Below, piece after piece: positions 43,284 to 51,423 of a stretch of 64,000 nucleotides of DNA. Source of the stretch: Celeribacter sp. HF31 (GTDB taxonomy: Bacteria > Pseudomonadota > Alphaproteobacteria > Rhodobacterales > Rhodobacteraceae). Location of the stretch: contig NZ_JAATOT010000008.1 in the NCBI RefSeq assembly GCF_011806455.1, forward strand, positions 124,001 through 188,000, read 5' to 3'. The notes below the pieces were generated by a model. The model saw only the letters and a list, made by a program, of their open reading frames with translations, did not search any database and was not told the origin of the DNA. A program made the position numbers and the translations under genes. Every line of letters begins with the position of its first letter. The stretch's first letter is position 1.

Positions 43284-43694
43284 TTACATCGCGGTGATTG
43301 TTGTCATCACCAGCTTGCCGTCGATTTTGATCGGGCCGTCTTCCTTGGCACCCAGGGTGTATTCGAACACGCCGGTCTCCATGCCGCCGTCCTCAGAGTG
43401 GATCATCAGCATGAGCATCTCGCCCGGCATGACCTCTTCGGTCAGGATCGCGGCAACGTCTTTCGTCTCGCCCGCACGCAGCGGCGCATGGGCAACAACG
43501 GGGCCGGGTTTCATGGTTTCGTCGGTGCGGTGCACCACGAGCCATCCGTTTTGCGCGGCGGTGATGCTCTCGGCGCTGACAATGCCGTTGGCGACGGACT
43601 GATCGGCGGCCTCGACCTTTTGCATCATGTGATCGTCGGCGAAAGCGGCGGTGGCGGACAGGCTCAGAGCTGCGGCGGTCATCAGAAGTTTCAT
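43284..43694 (-). CDS. Small secreted DUF7282-like protein
   Basis: 136 residues with a signal peptide (KLLMTAAALSLSATAAFADD). The mature protein has the pattern ADQSVANGIVSAESITAAQNGWLVVHRTDETMKPGPVVAHAPLRAGETKDVAAIL, and later MLMLMIHSEDGGMETGVFEY, resembling DUF7282 domains, a beta-sandwich of unknown role. No cysteines and few metal-site residues apart from a His/Met-rich start (DDHMMQK). It is a separate transcription unit beside the ECF/RskA pair, in the position often held by an ECF target. Confidence 0.75.
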   Translation of the reverse strand: MKLLMTAAALSLSATAAFADDHMMQKVEAADQSVANGIVSAESITAAQNGWLVVHRTDETMKPGPVVAHAPLRAGETKDVAAILTEEVMPGEMLMLMIHSEDGGMETGVFEYTLGAKEDGPIKIDGKLVMTTITAM

Positions 43695-43786
43695 GGGTCG
43701 TCTCCGTATAAGTGCGTTTTACTTTGTGTTTCGAGCCAGCTGTCGAGCGGCTCTTGCACGGAGTCACGTTTGGATTTTCGGAAAGT

Positions 43787-43880
43787 TTCAAAAAAATTTT
43801 GAACGGGATGTTTTTTCGAATGGAACGGGACCAAAGGGGCCCATCAAGTCGATTTCAAAGATGCATTTGCGATAAATCAA
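43787..43880 (+). promoter_or_regulatory. Repeat-rich regulatory region before the octaheme cytochrome
   Basis: Contains TTCAAAAAAATTTTGAA (43787-43803, 7-bp arms), a direct repeat GAACGGGA at 43801-43808 and 43823-43830 (22 bp apart, same helix face), and TTGCGATAAATCAA (43867-43880), an imperfect FNR/Dnr-type box with one perfect half ATCAA. The only gene these can control on the plus strand is the OTR gene. Confidence 0.45.
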
Positions 43881-43957
43881 TGCCGGGTTGGCGTGAATGT
43901 ATTCAATGGGGTGAATTTATACCAAGCGCGAGGTGACTCGTGTGAAGGGAGGAGCCC

Positions 43958-45607
43958 ATGCACGCCACTGGTCATAGACACCTACTCGCCAGCTTAGCTT
44001 TCGGCCTGAGCGCCAGCGTCGCCTTCGCACAGGATGCGATGCCGCAGATGCCGGGGGACGGCTCGACGGCGGATCACTCGAAATTCGAGATCCTGCAACA
44101 GGAGTTCAAATCCGGTCCCGAGGTCACGGCGGCCTGCCTGTCGTGCCACACCGAGGCCGACGATCAGGTCATGCATTCGATCCACTTCCAGTGGGAATTC
44201 GACAATCCGGCGACCGGCCAGACGCTTGGCAAATCCAAGGTGATCAATGCTTTTTGCGGCAACGTCGTCGGCAATGAGCCGCGCTGCACCTCGTGCCACG
44301 CGGGCTATGGCTGGGACGACATGCACGAAGTGCCGCCGCAGCAATCGAATGCAGTGGACTGTCTCGTCTGTCACGACCAGTCCGGGCAATATGCCAAACT
44401 CTCGACCGGGGCAGGGCACCCGCCTTTGGGCGACATCCCGGGCCAGCCGGTCAGCGGCAAAACGATCACAGGCGCCGACGCCTGGGCGGTCGATCTGATG
44501 AAATCGGCGCAGTCGGTGGGCATGCCGACGCGCGAGAATTGCGGCCAGTGCCATTTCTACGGCGGCGGCGGCGACAATGTGAAACACGGCGATCTCAGTT
44601 CTGCGCTCTATGACCCGGACATTCACACCGACGTGCATATGTCAAAAGACGGCGCCAATATGGTTTGCTCCGATTGCCACACGGAAGAGAGCCACACGTG
44701 GGCCGGATCGCGTTATCTGATGGACGCGAAAGACACGGTGGGGCTTGGTCATCCGGGCGAGGAACGGTTTTCGGCCTCTTGCGAAAGCTGCCACAGCGAC
44801 AGCCCGCATGAGGGCGATCTCATGGCGATCAAGCTCAATGATCACGTCGACAAAGTCGCTTGTCAGACCTGTCACATCCCGGAATTCGCCCGCGGTGGCG
44901 TCGCGACCAAGACCTATTGGGATTGGTCCACGGCGGGCCGGCTGAACGCCGAAGGTCAACCGATTGCCGAACATAATTTCACCCAAAGCGACGGGCAGGA
45001 GTTGCACACCTACCTGACCATCAAAGGCGATTTCGACTGGGGCGAGAATGTCGAACCCTACTATGCCTGGTTCAACGGTGCGGTGGAATATACCCTTCCC
45101 GAAGAAGAGATCGACCCGACAGAGGTCGTCGAGATCAACAAGGTGCTGGGCACGCCCGACGGCGAAGACAGCCGCATCTGGCCGTTCAAACGCATGGTCG
45201 GGCGGCAATCCTATGACGCGGGCTATAACAAGCTGGCCTATTCTCACGTCTGGGGACCGACCACGGACACGGCGTTTTGGACCAATTACGATTGGTCGAA
45301 AGCCATCGAGGCGGGGATGAAAGCGGCGGGATCGCCGTACTCCGGCGAATACGGCTTTATCGACACTTATATGTATTGGCCGATCACCCATATGGTCGCG
45401 CCGGCTGACGAGGCGATGGATTGTGTCGAATGCCATTCGGAGGACGGGCGGCTCGTGGGCCTTGCGGGCGTGGTGATGCCGGGCACCGATCCGAATTCTC
45501 TGTTCGGTCGACTGGGGCAGATTCTGGTCCTCTTGACCGCACTGGGCGTCATCGGCCACGGCATTTTGCGCCTGATCACACGCGGTAAAGGAGGGACCCA
45601 CCCATGA
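43958..45607 (+). CDS. Octaheme c-type cytochrome of the tetrathionate reductase (OTR) family, membrane-anchored
   Basis: 549 residues. A signal peptide (ending SVAFAQ, about residue 25) is followed by eight CxxCH heme motifs: C60, C110, C135, C195, C237, C275, C302 and C489. The spacing, CGQCHFYGGGGDNVKHGD after heme 4 and the long gap before heme 8 match the OTR family, whose Shewanella member reduces tetrathionate, nitrite and hydroxylamine in vitro. Here a C-terminal helix (LGQILVLLTALGVIGHGILRLI, about 518-540) anchors the protein to the membrane. It overlaps the cytochrome b gene by ATGA, implying a quinol-linked complex with periplasmic reductase. Confidence 0.92.
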   Translation: MHATGHRHLLASLAFGLSASVAFAQDAMPQMPGDGSTADHSKFEILQQEFKSGPEVTAACLSCHTEADDQVMHSIHFQWEFDNPATGQTLGKSKVINAFCGNVVGNEPRCTSCHAGYGWDDMHEVPPQQSNAVDCLVCHDQSGQYAKLSTGAGHPPLGDIPGQPVSGKTITGADAWAVDLMKSAQSVGMPTRENCGQCHFYGGGGDNVKHGDLSSALYDPDIHTDVHMSKDGANMVCSDCHTEESHTWAGSRYLMDAKDTVGLGHPGEERFSASCESCHSDSPHEGDLMAIKLNDHVDKVACQTCHIPEFARGGVATKTYWDWSTAGRLNAEGQPIAEHNFTQSDGQELHTYLTIKGDFDWGENVEPYYAWFNGAVEYTLPEEEIDPTEVVEINKVLGTPDGEDSRIWPFKRMVGRQSYDAGYNKLAYSHVWGPTTDTAFWTNYDWSKAIEAGMKAAGSPYSGEYGFIDTYMYWPITHMVAPADEAMDCVECHSEDGRLVGLAGVVMPGTDPNSLFGRLGQILVLLTALGVIGHGILRLITRGKGGTHP

Positions 45608-46275
45608 CCAAGCGGATCGTCAAGGTTTACCCCCGGTTTGAGCGGCTCTGGCACTGGACGCAGGCGCTATTGATTGCGGTGCTGATGTTCACGGGACTTC
45701 GGGTGAGCGGGGTGCATGCGCTCATTCCCTTCGGACCCGCCGTGATGCTGCACACATTGGCCGCGCTCACGCTCCTGGTCGTGTGGATTTTCGCCACCTT
45801 CTGGCTTTTCACCACCGGCACATGGCGGCAATTTCTACCCAAAGTCGAGGGCATGCTCGCCACCGCGCGCTACTATGCTTACGGCATTTTCAAAGGCGAG
45901 GAGCCGCCCTATCAAAAGCAATATTGGCGCAAACACAATCCGCTTCAGGCCGCGACCTATTTCGGGTTGAAGTGGTTTGTCTTCCCGGTGATCTGGATCT
46001 CGGGGATCATGTACCTGACCTATAATTTCTGGGACAGCGGCGCGGACAGCACCTTTGTGCTCGCAGTGGTGCGCAACATTCACCTCTTGGCGGCCTATGT
46101 GATCTTCGCCTTCGTCATCGCGCATATTTACCTTTTGACCACGGGCCACGGTTTCCGCGACCATGTCCGTCCGATGGTGACCGGCTATGAAGAGATCGAC
46201 CTGACCCCGGAACAGGAGGCCTATTTCGAGGCCAACACGCCGGATCGGTTGAAACCTCTGGAACCTGCCGAGTAA
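45604..46275 (+). CDS. Membrane cytochrome b (b561/hydrogenase-type) partner of the octaheme cytochrome
   Basis: 223 residues, four to five membrane helices. Likely heme-b histidines lie in RFERLWHWTQALLIAVLMFTGLRVSG, LHTLAALTLLVVWIF, and IHLLAAYVIFAFVIAHIYLLTTGH, the pattern of cytochrome b/b6-domain proteins that pass electrons between quinol and periplasmic c-hemes. ATGA overlap with the octaheme gene makes complex formation very likely. Direction of electron flow (quinol to oxyanion, or the reverse) is not settled by sequence. Confidence 0.9.
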   Translation: MTKRIVKVYPRFERLWHWTQALLIAVLMFTGLRVSGVHALIPFGPAVMLHTLAALTLLVVWIFATFWLFTTGTWRQFLPKVEGMLATARYYAYGIFKGEEPPYQKQYWRKHNPLQAATYFGLKWFVFPVIWISGIMYLTYNFWDSGADSTFVLAVVRNIHLLAAYVIFAFVIAHIYLLTTGHGFRDHVRPMVTGYEEIDLTPEQEAYFEANTPDRLKPLEPAE

Positions 46276-46297
46276 GCGCAGTCACTCAGAAATACGA

Positions 46298-46326
46298 AAC
46301 GGCGCCGCAATCGGGCGCCGTTTTTT
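46298..46326 (+). terminator. Terminator after the octaheme/cytochrome b operon
   Basis: AACGGCGCC and GGCGCCGTT with a seven-base loop, continuing into TTTTT. Confidence 0.93.
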
Positions 46327-46351
46327 GTATGATATTCCGTTCGTCTGGCAT

Positions 46352-46735
46352 TCAGTTCGGAAGAGAGACTGCCGTTCCAGAAACATCGCGGCAAGACCAG
46401 CTGAGAGGGCAGACGTGAGGCGCGCTGATCTTTGTATTGATCACAGCGTCGGCGCCAAGCTCGGCGGCCTCGATCCGCAATTTCTGCTCTGCATCGGCAA
46501 CCGTTGGCGTCGGATGAAAGACCGTTGGTTTGCCAACACTGGCCACAATCTGCCCGAGTTCCGTGTAGCGGCCGCCGTTGATCGTCGCGGCTTCGGACAA
46601 TGTAATCTGATCGATTGGCGTTGCGGAATTTTGCGCGGCTGCGGCGGCCTGTTTGTCGAGCTGAGCCGGGTAGGCCATGGGTTCAACACAGGCGGTCAAC
46701 AGCAGCAGGGGGAGGGGCAGGAAAATCTTTTTCAT
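46352..46735 (-). CDS. Small lipoprotein with YbjQ-like motif
   Basis: 127 residues with a lipoprotein signal (FLPLPLLLLTAC, cysteine 16). The mature part has LGQIVASVGKPTVFHPTPTVADAEQKLRIEAAELGADAVINTKI, reminiscent of YbjQ/heavy-metal-binding-type domains in which the LGADAV(I/V)N segment is conserved, and a C-terminal pair of cysteines (HVCPLSWSCRD). Function unknown. A single-gene unit, converging on the cytochrome operon terminator. Confidence 0.72.
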   Translation of the reverse strand: MKKIFLPLPLLLLTACVEPMAYPAQLDKQAAAAAQNSATPIDQITLSEAATINGGRYTELGQIVASVGKPTVFHPTPTVADAEQKLRIEAAELGADAVINTKISAPHVCPLSWSCRDVSGTAVSLPN

Positions 46736-46828
46736 CTCAAAGGCTCTTTTTGAAAGGGGACATCAAGTCTGATTGCGAAACGGGCATAGCAAGAAAAAAC
46801 CTGTGCGACCAGTACATCAGCCAAAAAC

Positions 46829-46857
46829 AAAAAAGCCGCCCGGACTGGGGCGGCCTT
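46829..46857 (-). terminator. Terminator of the MepK-like gene
   Basis: On the minus strand GGCCGCCCC and GGGCGGCTT pair (one bulged base), followed by a long T-rich run (TTTTTTGTTTTT). Confidence 0.88.
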
Positions 46858-46884
46858 CACGCTGTACGGGATCCGCTTTTTGTC

Positions 46885-47454
46885 TTAACCGTTCCAGGAG
46901 CGAACCACGCCGCAATCCATGTGAACGAAGTTGGAGCCACGGTAGGTGCCCACGCCACCGGCGGAACAGGCTTTCGCGGCAGAGGCCATTTGCGTCACCG
47001 AGCGGGACTTGAGACGCAGATCGGCCGCCTGAGCTTTCATGTGAAGCGAGTTCTTGGCGACACCGCGCGAGCGCGAACGCAGCATGGCGTTGGTCTCGGG
47101 CGAGCGGTAACCGGACAAAAGCATATAGGGCTCGTCCGTTTCCATCAGGCGGTGCGCCGCGGTCATGATGTCGACGGTGCGTGCATCCACGGCCTTGATT
47201 TTCGAATTGCGCCAGTCGCGGAAGAAATAGGTGATCTCTTTCAGAGCCTCGGGGATGTATTCGCCTTCGACCCAATAAATGGTGTCGATGCTCTCACCCG
47301 TGCGGCCCGAATACATGTTGATCCGACGAATGTCGCCGGAGCCGCGCAGGAAGCCTGCTGCATTGGCATATACTGGAGCTGCGCTGATTGCGGTTGCTGC
47401 AAAACCGCGAAGAAGCCCACGGCGTGTGAGCACGCCCGTTGATTTCAATGTCAT
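46885..47454 (-). CDS. DUF882/YcbK (MepK-like) murein endopeptidase, Tat-type signal
   Basis: 189 residues. Twin-arginine signal LTRRGLLRGFAATAISAA, then the M15-like YcbK domain with LLSGYRSPETNAML, SLHMKAQAADLRL (H138, D145) and NFVHMDCGVVRSW (H178) as zinc ligands. E. coli MepK cuts mDAP-mDAP (3-3) cross-links, the product of L,D-transpeptidases. The next gene, divergent across 732 bp, encodes such a transpeptidase; in E. coli the two homologues are also neighbours. The glycine of the usual HxxGxAxD is alanine here. Confidence 0.88.
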   Translation of the reverse strand: MTLKSTGVLTRRGLLRGFAATAISAAPVYANAAGFLRGSGDIRRINMYSGRTGESIDTIYWVEGEYIPEALKEITYFFRDWRNSKIKAVDARTVDIMTAAHRLMETDEPYMLLSGYRSPETNAMLRSRSRGVAKNSLHMKAQAADLRLKSRSVTQMASAAKACSAGGVGTYRGSNFVHMDCGVVRSWNG

Positions 47455-48186
47455 TCTCTCAAAGCGTCCCGTCGCTTACCTGTTCCCGCCTCAAGCGGTT
47501 TGACTTTAGATACGCCGCTAGATGCGGCTTATATGTCGTTCTCCGCAGCTTGATGCTGCTTGTTCCGACATTCTTAACCAAGATTCTCAACAGAACAATG
47601 ACTTAGATCAGACAATCCTGCCTTTTCGCGGTCTTTTGCTTTCTTTTTCAGCATTGTCATCCAGACACGCGACAAACACTTGGACCGTCACAAACATGTG
47701 TTCCGGCAGTTTTTGCTGTTTCTGGACGCAAGATGACGTCGAAACCCGTTAAAACCTCTTGGGCGAGCCACATCTCTGTCGCTCTGATGGGGTTATGGCA
47801 TATTGTGATTCTTCGGCCAAGCACCGGTTTTGTCGCAGAGCTTAACAGCGGGTAAAATCGGCGGGTTTTTGCGCAAAATGGTATGTAAGACCTTACCAAC
47901 GGGAACAATTTCCGGCGCTTCGAGTTGCGCGCTCCATTCCCGAACCTGACCTGAAAATCGCCCGTGGCGCTCGGTTGACCCCGGCGAACCCCTGGCGGCC
48001 CGCCCTGTGGAAGCTGCGGGTTTTAAGGGGAAAAATCAGATTTTCTTCCCTTTTGCGCCAACTGTTGTGCATTTGGCACAGGGGCGTCTCGCTGCATTCT
48101 TCCCCCCTGACGAAAGCATGGGAACTCCTGTACCCTTGCTCGAACGACTGCTGAGCCAATCCATCCCAAGTTTCCCGAGGACCGAC
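47455..48186. other. 732-bp divergent region without a supported gene
   Basis: Less GC-rich than its flanks, with frequent stops in all frames. It holds two similar short hairpins (GCCGC-TAGAT-GCGGC at 47514-47528 and GCAGC-TTGAT-GCTGC at 47545-47559) near the MepK-like gene and a larger imperfect hairpin with a T-run at 48025-48054 in the leader of the transpeptidase gene. Promoters for both flanking genes must lie here, but I could not place them with confidence. The frame extending upstream of 48187 toward 48007 is judged non-coding. Confidence 0.6.
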
Positions 48187-49860
48187 ATGTTTTTTCCACC
48201 GGTTTCGCCCGATGCACATCGCACAGAGGCCCTGACACCCGCCCAAACGCGCCGCAAAGCGCCCCTGTTGAAAGCCGGTCTCGTGGCCCTGAGTCTCGCT
48301 CTCACAAGCGCGCCTCTTGCGCTCATGCCCGTGACCGCTCAGGCCCAGCAGGTCAGCGCCTTCATGCAATCCGTGGCAGAGGCCGCGTCCTCGTCCAAAG
48401 TTCTGTCGGAATTCTATCGTGCCAACGGCTACAAACCGGTCTTCGCCGATCAAAGTGCGCGCGCCAAAGCCCGGCGTCAGGCTTTGCTGCGCGCCGTCGA
48501 GGCCGCGCCTGACAAAGGCCTCGCGCCTTATGACACCACGCTCCTCGAGGCCAACCTGCGGGCGATCAAATCCGACCGCGATCTGGGCCGCGCCGAAGTC
48601 GCCCTGGCGCAGCTCTTTCTCGATTACGCTCGTGACGTCCAGACCGGCCAGCTGATCCCGTCGCGCATCGACGCAGGCCTCGTGCGTCAGGTACCCTATC
48701 GTGACGGTCTCGATGTTCTGACCAATTTTACCAAATCCAACCCGCAGGCCTATCTGCGCAAGCTCGAACCCAGCTCGCCGGAGTATGCCCGCCTGTTGAA
48801 AGAAAAAGCCAAGCTCGATGACCGGATCGCCCAAGGCGGCTGGGGCCAGACGGTGCCGGGCGGCAAATACGAACCCGGATCGACCGGCAATGGTGTGATC
48901 ATCCTGCGCAACCGCCTGATGGCCATGGGCTACCTGCCGCGCTCGGCGGCCACCGGCTATGACGCCAAAATGCAAAAGGCCGTGCAGCAGTTCCAGATGG
49001 ACCACGGTTTGACCCCGGACGGTGTGGCGGGGCAGGCGACGATTGATGAGATCAACGTCAGCCCGGAAAAACGCATGGCCTCCATCCTGGTCGCGCTGGA
49101 GCGCGAGCGCTGGATCAACATGCCCTTGGGCGAGCGTCACATCTGGGTCAACCTGACGGATTTCACCGCCAAGATCGTCGATCATGGCCGCGTGACCTTC
49201 CAGACCCGCTCGGTGATCGGTCAAAACACCGGCGACCGTCGCAGCCCGGAGTTTTCCGACGAGATGGAGCATCTGGTCATCAACCCGACTTGGAACGTGC
49301 CGCGCTCGATCGCCGTGAAGGAATATCTGCCGATGATGCAGAAAAACCCGAACGCCGCCGGTCATCTGCGTCTGGTGGACAGCCGCGGCCGCACGGTCAA
49401 CCGCGCCAATGTGGACTTCTCGCAATACACGACCCGCAGCTTCCCGTTCAACCTCAAGCAACCGCCGTCGAGCCGCAACGCCTTGGGTCTGGTGAAGTTC
49501 ATGTTCCCGAACAAATACAACATCTACCTGCATGACACGCCCTCGAAGAGCCTTTTTGGTCGCGAGGTCCGCGCCTTCTCGCATGGCTGTATCCGCCTGC
49601 AGCAACCCTTTGATTTTGCATATGCTTTGCTCGCAAAACAAACCTCAGATCCGGAGGGTTTCTTTCAGGCGAAGCTGCGCACCGGCGTCGAGTCGCATGT
49701 CGAACTTGAAAAACATGTCCCGGTGCACCTGATCTACCGCACCGCCGTGACCCTGCCGAAAGGTGGCATGGAATATCGCCGTGACGTCTATGGTCGGGAC
49801 GCGAAAATCTGGGCCGCGTTGCAGAGCAAGGGCGTGCAACTGCATACTGTTGGCGGGTAA
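48187..49860 (+). CDS. L,D-transpeptidase, YcbB/LdtD type
   Basis: 557 residues from ATG 48187, which has GAGG six bases upstream and starts just before a long signal/anchor segment (LKAGLVALSLALTSAPLALMPVTAQAQ). In order: a scaffold domain (VLSEFYRANGYKPVFAD, to about 260), a PG_binding_1 insert (MQKAVQQFQMDHGLTPDGVAGQATI) and the YkuD catalytic domain with VIGQNTGDRRSPEF and SHGCIRLQQP (catalytic C468). Such enzymes form 3-3 cross-links in peptidoglycan. The divergent MepK-like gene would remove the same bonds. Confidence 0.92.
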   Translation: MFFPPVSPDAHRTEALTPAQTRRKAPLLKAGLVALSLALTSAPLALMPVTAQAQQVSAFMQSVAEAASSSKVLSEFYRANGYKPVFADQSARAKARRQALLRAVEAAPDKGLAPYDTTLLEANLRAIKSDRDLGRAEVALAQLFLDYARDVQTGQLIPSRIDAGLVRQVPYRDGLDVLTNFTKSNPQAYLRKLEPSSPEYARLLKEKAKLDDRIAQGGWGQTVPGGKYEPGSTGNGVIILRNRLMAMGYLPRSAATGYDAKMQKAVQQFQMDHGLTPDGVAGQATIDEINVSPEKRMASILVALERERWINMPLGERHIWVNLTDFTAKIVDHGRVTFQTRSVIGQNTGDRRSPEFSDEMEHLVINPTWNVPRSIAVKEYLPMMQKNPNAAGHLRLVDSRGRTVNRANVDFSQYTTRSFPFNLKQPPSSRNALGLVKFMFPNKYNIYLHDTPSKSLFGREVRAFSHGCIRLQQPFDFAYALLAKQTSDPEGFFQAKLRTGVESHVELEKHVPVHLIYRTAVTLPKGGMEYRRDVYGRDAKIWAALQSKGVQLHTVGG

Positions 49861-49903
49861 TTGCAAAGCCTGATCAAGAGTTTGAAACAGAGCTGAAACA
49901 TTG

Positions 49904-49933
49904 AGGCGTTCGGGGGCATCTTCGGACGCCTTT
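49904..49933 (+). terminator. Probable terminator after the L,D-transpeptidase gene
   Basis: AGGCGTTCG and CGGACGCCT form a 9-bp stem (one G-T pair), followed by TT. Confidence 0.6.
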
Positions 49934-49990
49934 GCTTTGCAAAGGCGCGCAAAACGCCTATGTCACCTGCAAGACTGACGGAGATTTCAA

Positions 49991-51052
49991 ATGCCCATCA
50001 CCATAGCCGAGCTTGCCGCCTCCTTGAATGCACCTTTCGAGGGCGACGGGGGGCTTGTCGTCACGGCCGCGCGTGAACCGCAGGACGCGGGCGAAGGCGA
50101 TCTGGCGCTGGCGATGGACCCGCGCTTTGCGGAGAATATTGCCAAGGGCGCGGCGCAGGCCGCTGTCCTCTGGGAGGGCGCCGATTGGCAGGCGTTGGGT
50201 CTGAAAGCCGCCATTCTCGTCAAACGCGCACGTCTGGCCATGGCGGGCATCACCGCAAGTTTCGATGCGGGGCTGGGACTTGAACCGGGCATTCATCCGA
50301 CGGCCGTGATCCATGAGAGCGCTCAGATCGGCGAGGGGACGGCCATCGGGCCGCTCGTCGTGATCGGCAAAGGGGCCAAAATTGGCAAGAACGCCAAAAT
50401 CGCCCAGCATGTCTCAATCGGCGCAGGCGTCACCCTCGGCGACGACGCCCTCATTCATCCCGGCGTGAAAATCGGCGCGCGTGCGACCATTGGCGACCGG
50501 CTGATCGCCCAGCCCGGCGGTGTGGTCGGGGCCGACGGGTTCTCTTTCGTGACCCAGCAAAAGTCTGCCGTCGAGGAAGCCCGCGAAAGCCTCGGCGAAA
50601 CCGTCGAGGCGGCGGGGCAAGAGTGGCTGCGCATCGCTTCCATCGGCTCTGTGGTGATCGGCGACGATGTCGAACTGGGCGCCAATGTCACCATCGACCA
50701 AGGCACGATCCGCGCGACGCGCATCGGCCACGGCACCAAACTCGACAATCAGGTCCACATCGGCCACAACGTCGTGGTCGGAAATCACTGCCTGTTGTGC
50801 GGTCAGGTCGGCATCGCGGGTTCGACCGTGATCGGTGATTATTGCGTCATGGGCGGGCAGGCGGGGGCCGCCGACAACCTGACCATCGGCGCGGGCGCGA
50901 TCATCGGCGCGGGCACGGGCGTCTTGTCCAATGTGCCGAAAGGCAAGGCGATGATGGGCTATCCGGCGGTCGCGATGCAGACCCATGTCGAGATGTACAA
51001 GGCGCTCAGACGCCTGCCGCGGATGTTGTCCAAGCTGAAATCCAAGGGCTGA
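49991..51052 (+). CDS. lpxD: UDP-3-O-acylglucosamine N-acyltransferase
   Basis: 353 residues. An N-terminal uridine-binding domain (MPITIAELAASLNAPFEGDGG) and a left-handed beta-helix of hexapeptide repeats (IGPLVVIGKGAKIGKNAKI, then the insert VVGADGFSFV and TIDQGTIRATRIGHGTKLDNQVHIGHNVVVG with the catalytic His) identify LpxD, which adds the second 3-hydroxyacyl chain in lipid A synthesis. In many bacteria it sits in a bamA-lpxD-fabZ-lpxA cluster; here it is separate and followed by an ACP and a ketosynthase gene. Confidence 0.95.
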   Translation: MPITIAELAASLNAPFEGDGGLVVTAAREPQDAGEGDLALAMDPRFAENIAKGAAQAAVLWEGADWQALGLKAAILVKRARLAMAGITASFDAGLGLEPGIHPTAVIHESAQIGEGTAIGPLVVIGKGAKIGKNAKIAQHVSIGAGVTLGDDALIHPGVKIGARATIGDRLIAQPGGVVGADGFSFVTQQKSAVEEARESLGETVEAAGQEWLRIASIGSVVIGDDVELGANVTIDQGTIRATRIGHGTKLDNQVHIGHNVVVGNHCLLCGQVGIAGSTVIGDYCVMGGQAGAADNLTIGAGAIIGAGTGVLSNVPKGKAMMGYPAVAMQTHVEMYKALRRLPRMLSKLKSKG

Positions 51053-51159
51053 GTGGCACAATTCGCAGCGTCATCTCATACCAAACTGTCACAAAAACCT
51101 GTTTCCTAGGCGGGAAATTCGGACTAAAGCAGTCCACACGTTTCGATCGGAGGGATCAC

Positions 51160-51423
51160 ATGTCGGATGTGAAAGAGAAAATCATCGAGATCATCGCGGA
51201 ACAGGCCGTTCTGGACCCAAGCGATGTGGCGATGGATCAATCTCTCGAAGAGCTGGGCATCGACAGCCTTGGCCTTGTCGAAAGCATTTTCGCCATCGAG
51301 GAAACTTTCGACATTTCCGTGCCGTTCAACGCCAATGAGCCGGACCAGTCGGATTTCGACATCTCTTCCGTGTCCGCCATCGTCAAAGCGGTCGAAGCGC
51401 TGATCGCAGACCAGAAATCATGA
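51160..51423 (+). CDS. Specialised acyl carrier protein
   Basis: 87 residues from ATG 51160 with GGAGGG upstream. The phosphopantetheine site is ELGIDSLGLVES (S36), followed by IFAIEETFDISVPF as in carrier proteins. Acidic helix II and length fit ACP, but it diverges from the housekeeping AcpP in its C-terminal half (NEPDQSDFDISSVSAIVKAVEALI). Its stop overlaps the ketosynthase ATG (ATGA), so the two form a dedicated pair. Position after lpxD suggests a role in making or loading an unusual acyl chain, which is inference. Confidence 0.88.
   Translation: MSDVKEKIIEIIAEQAVLDPSDVAMDQSLEELGIDSLGLVESIFAIEETFDISVPFNANEPDQSDFDISSVSAIVKAVEALIADQKS

Noticed and set aside
47522-47752. 76-codon plus-strand frame in the MepK/L,D-transpeptidase gap
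   Set aside because: No ribosome site, unusual codon use and no recognisable pattern; the gap is probably regulatory.
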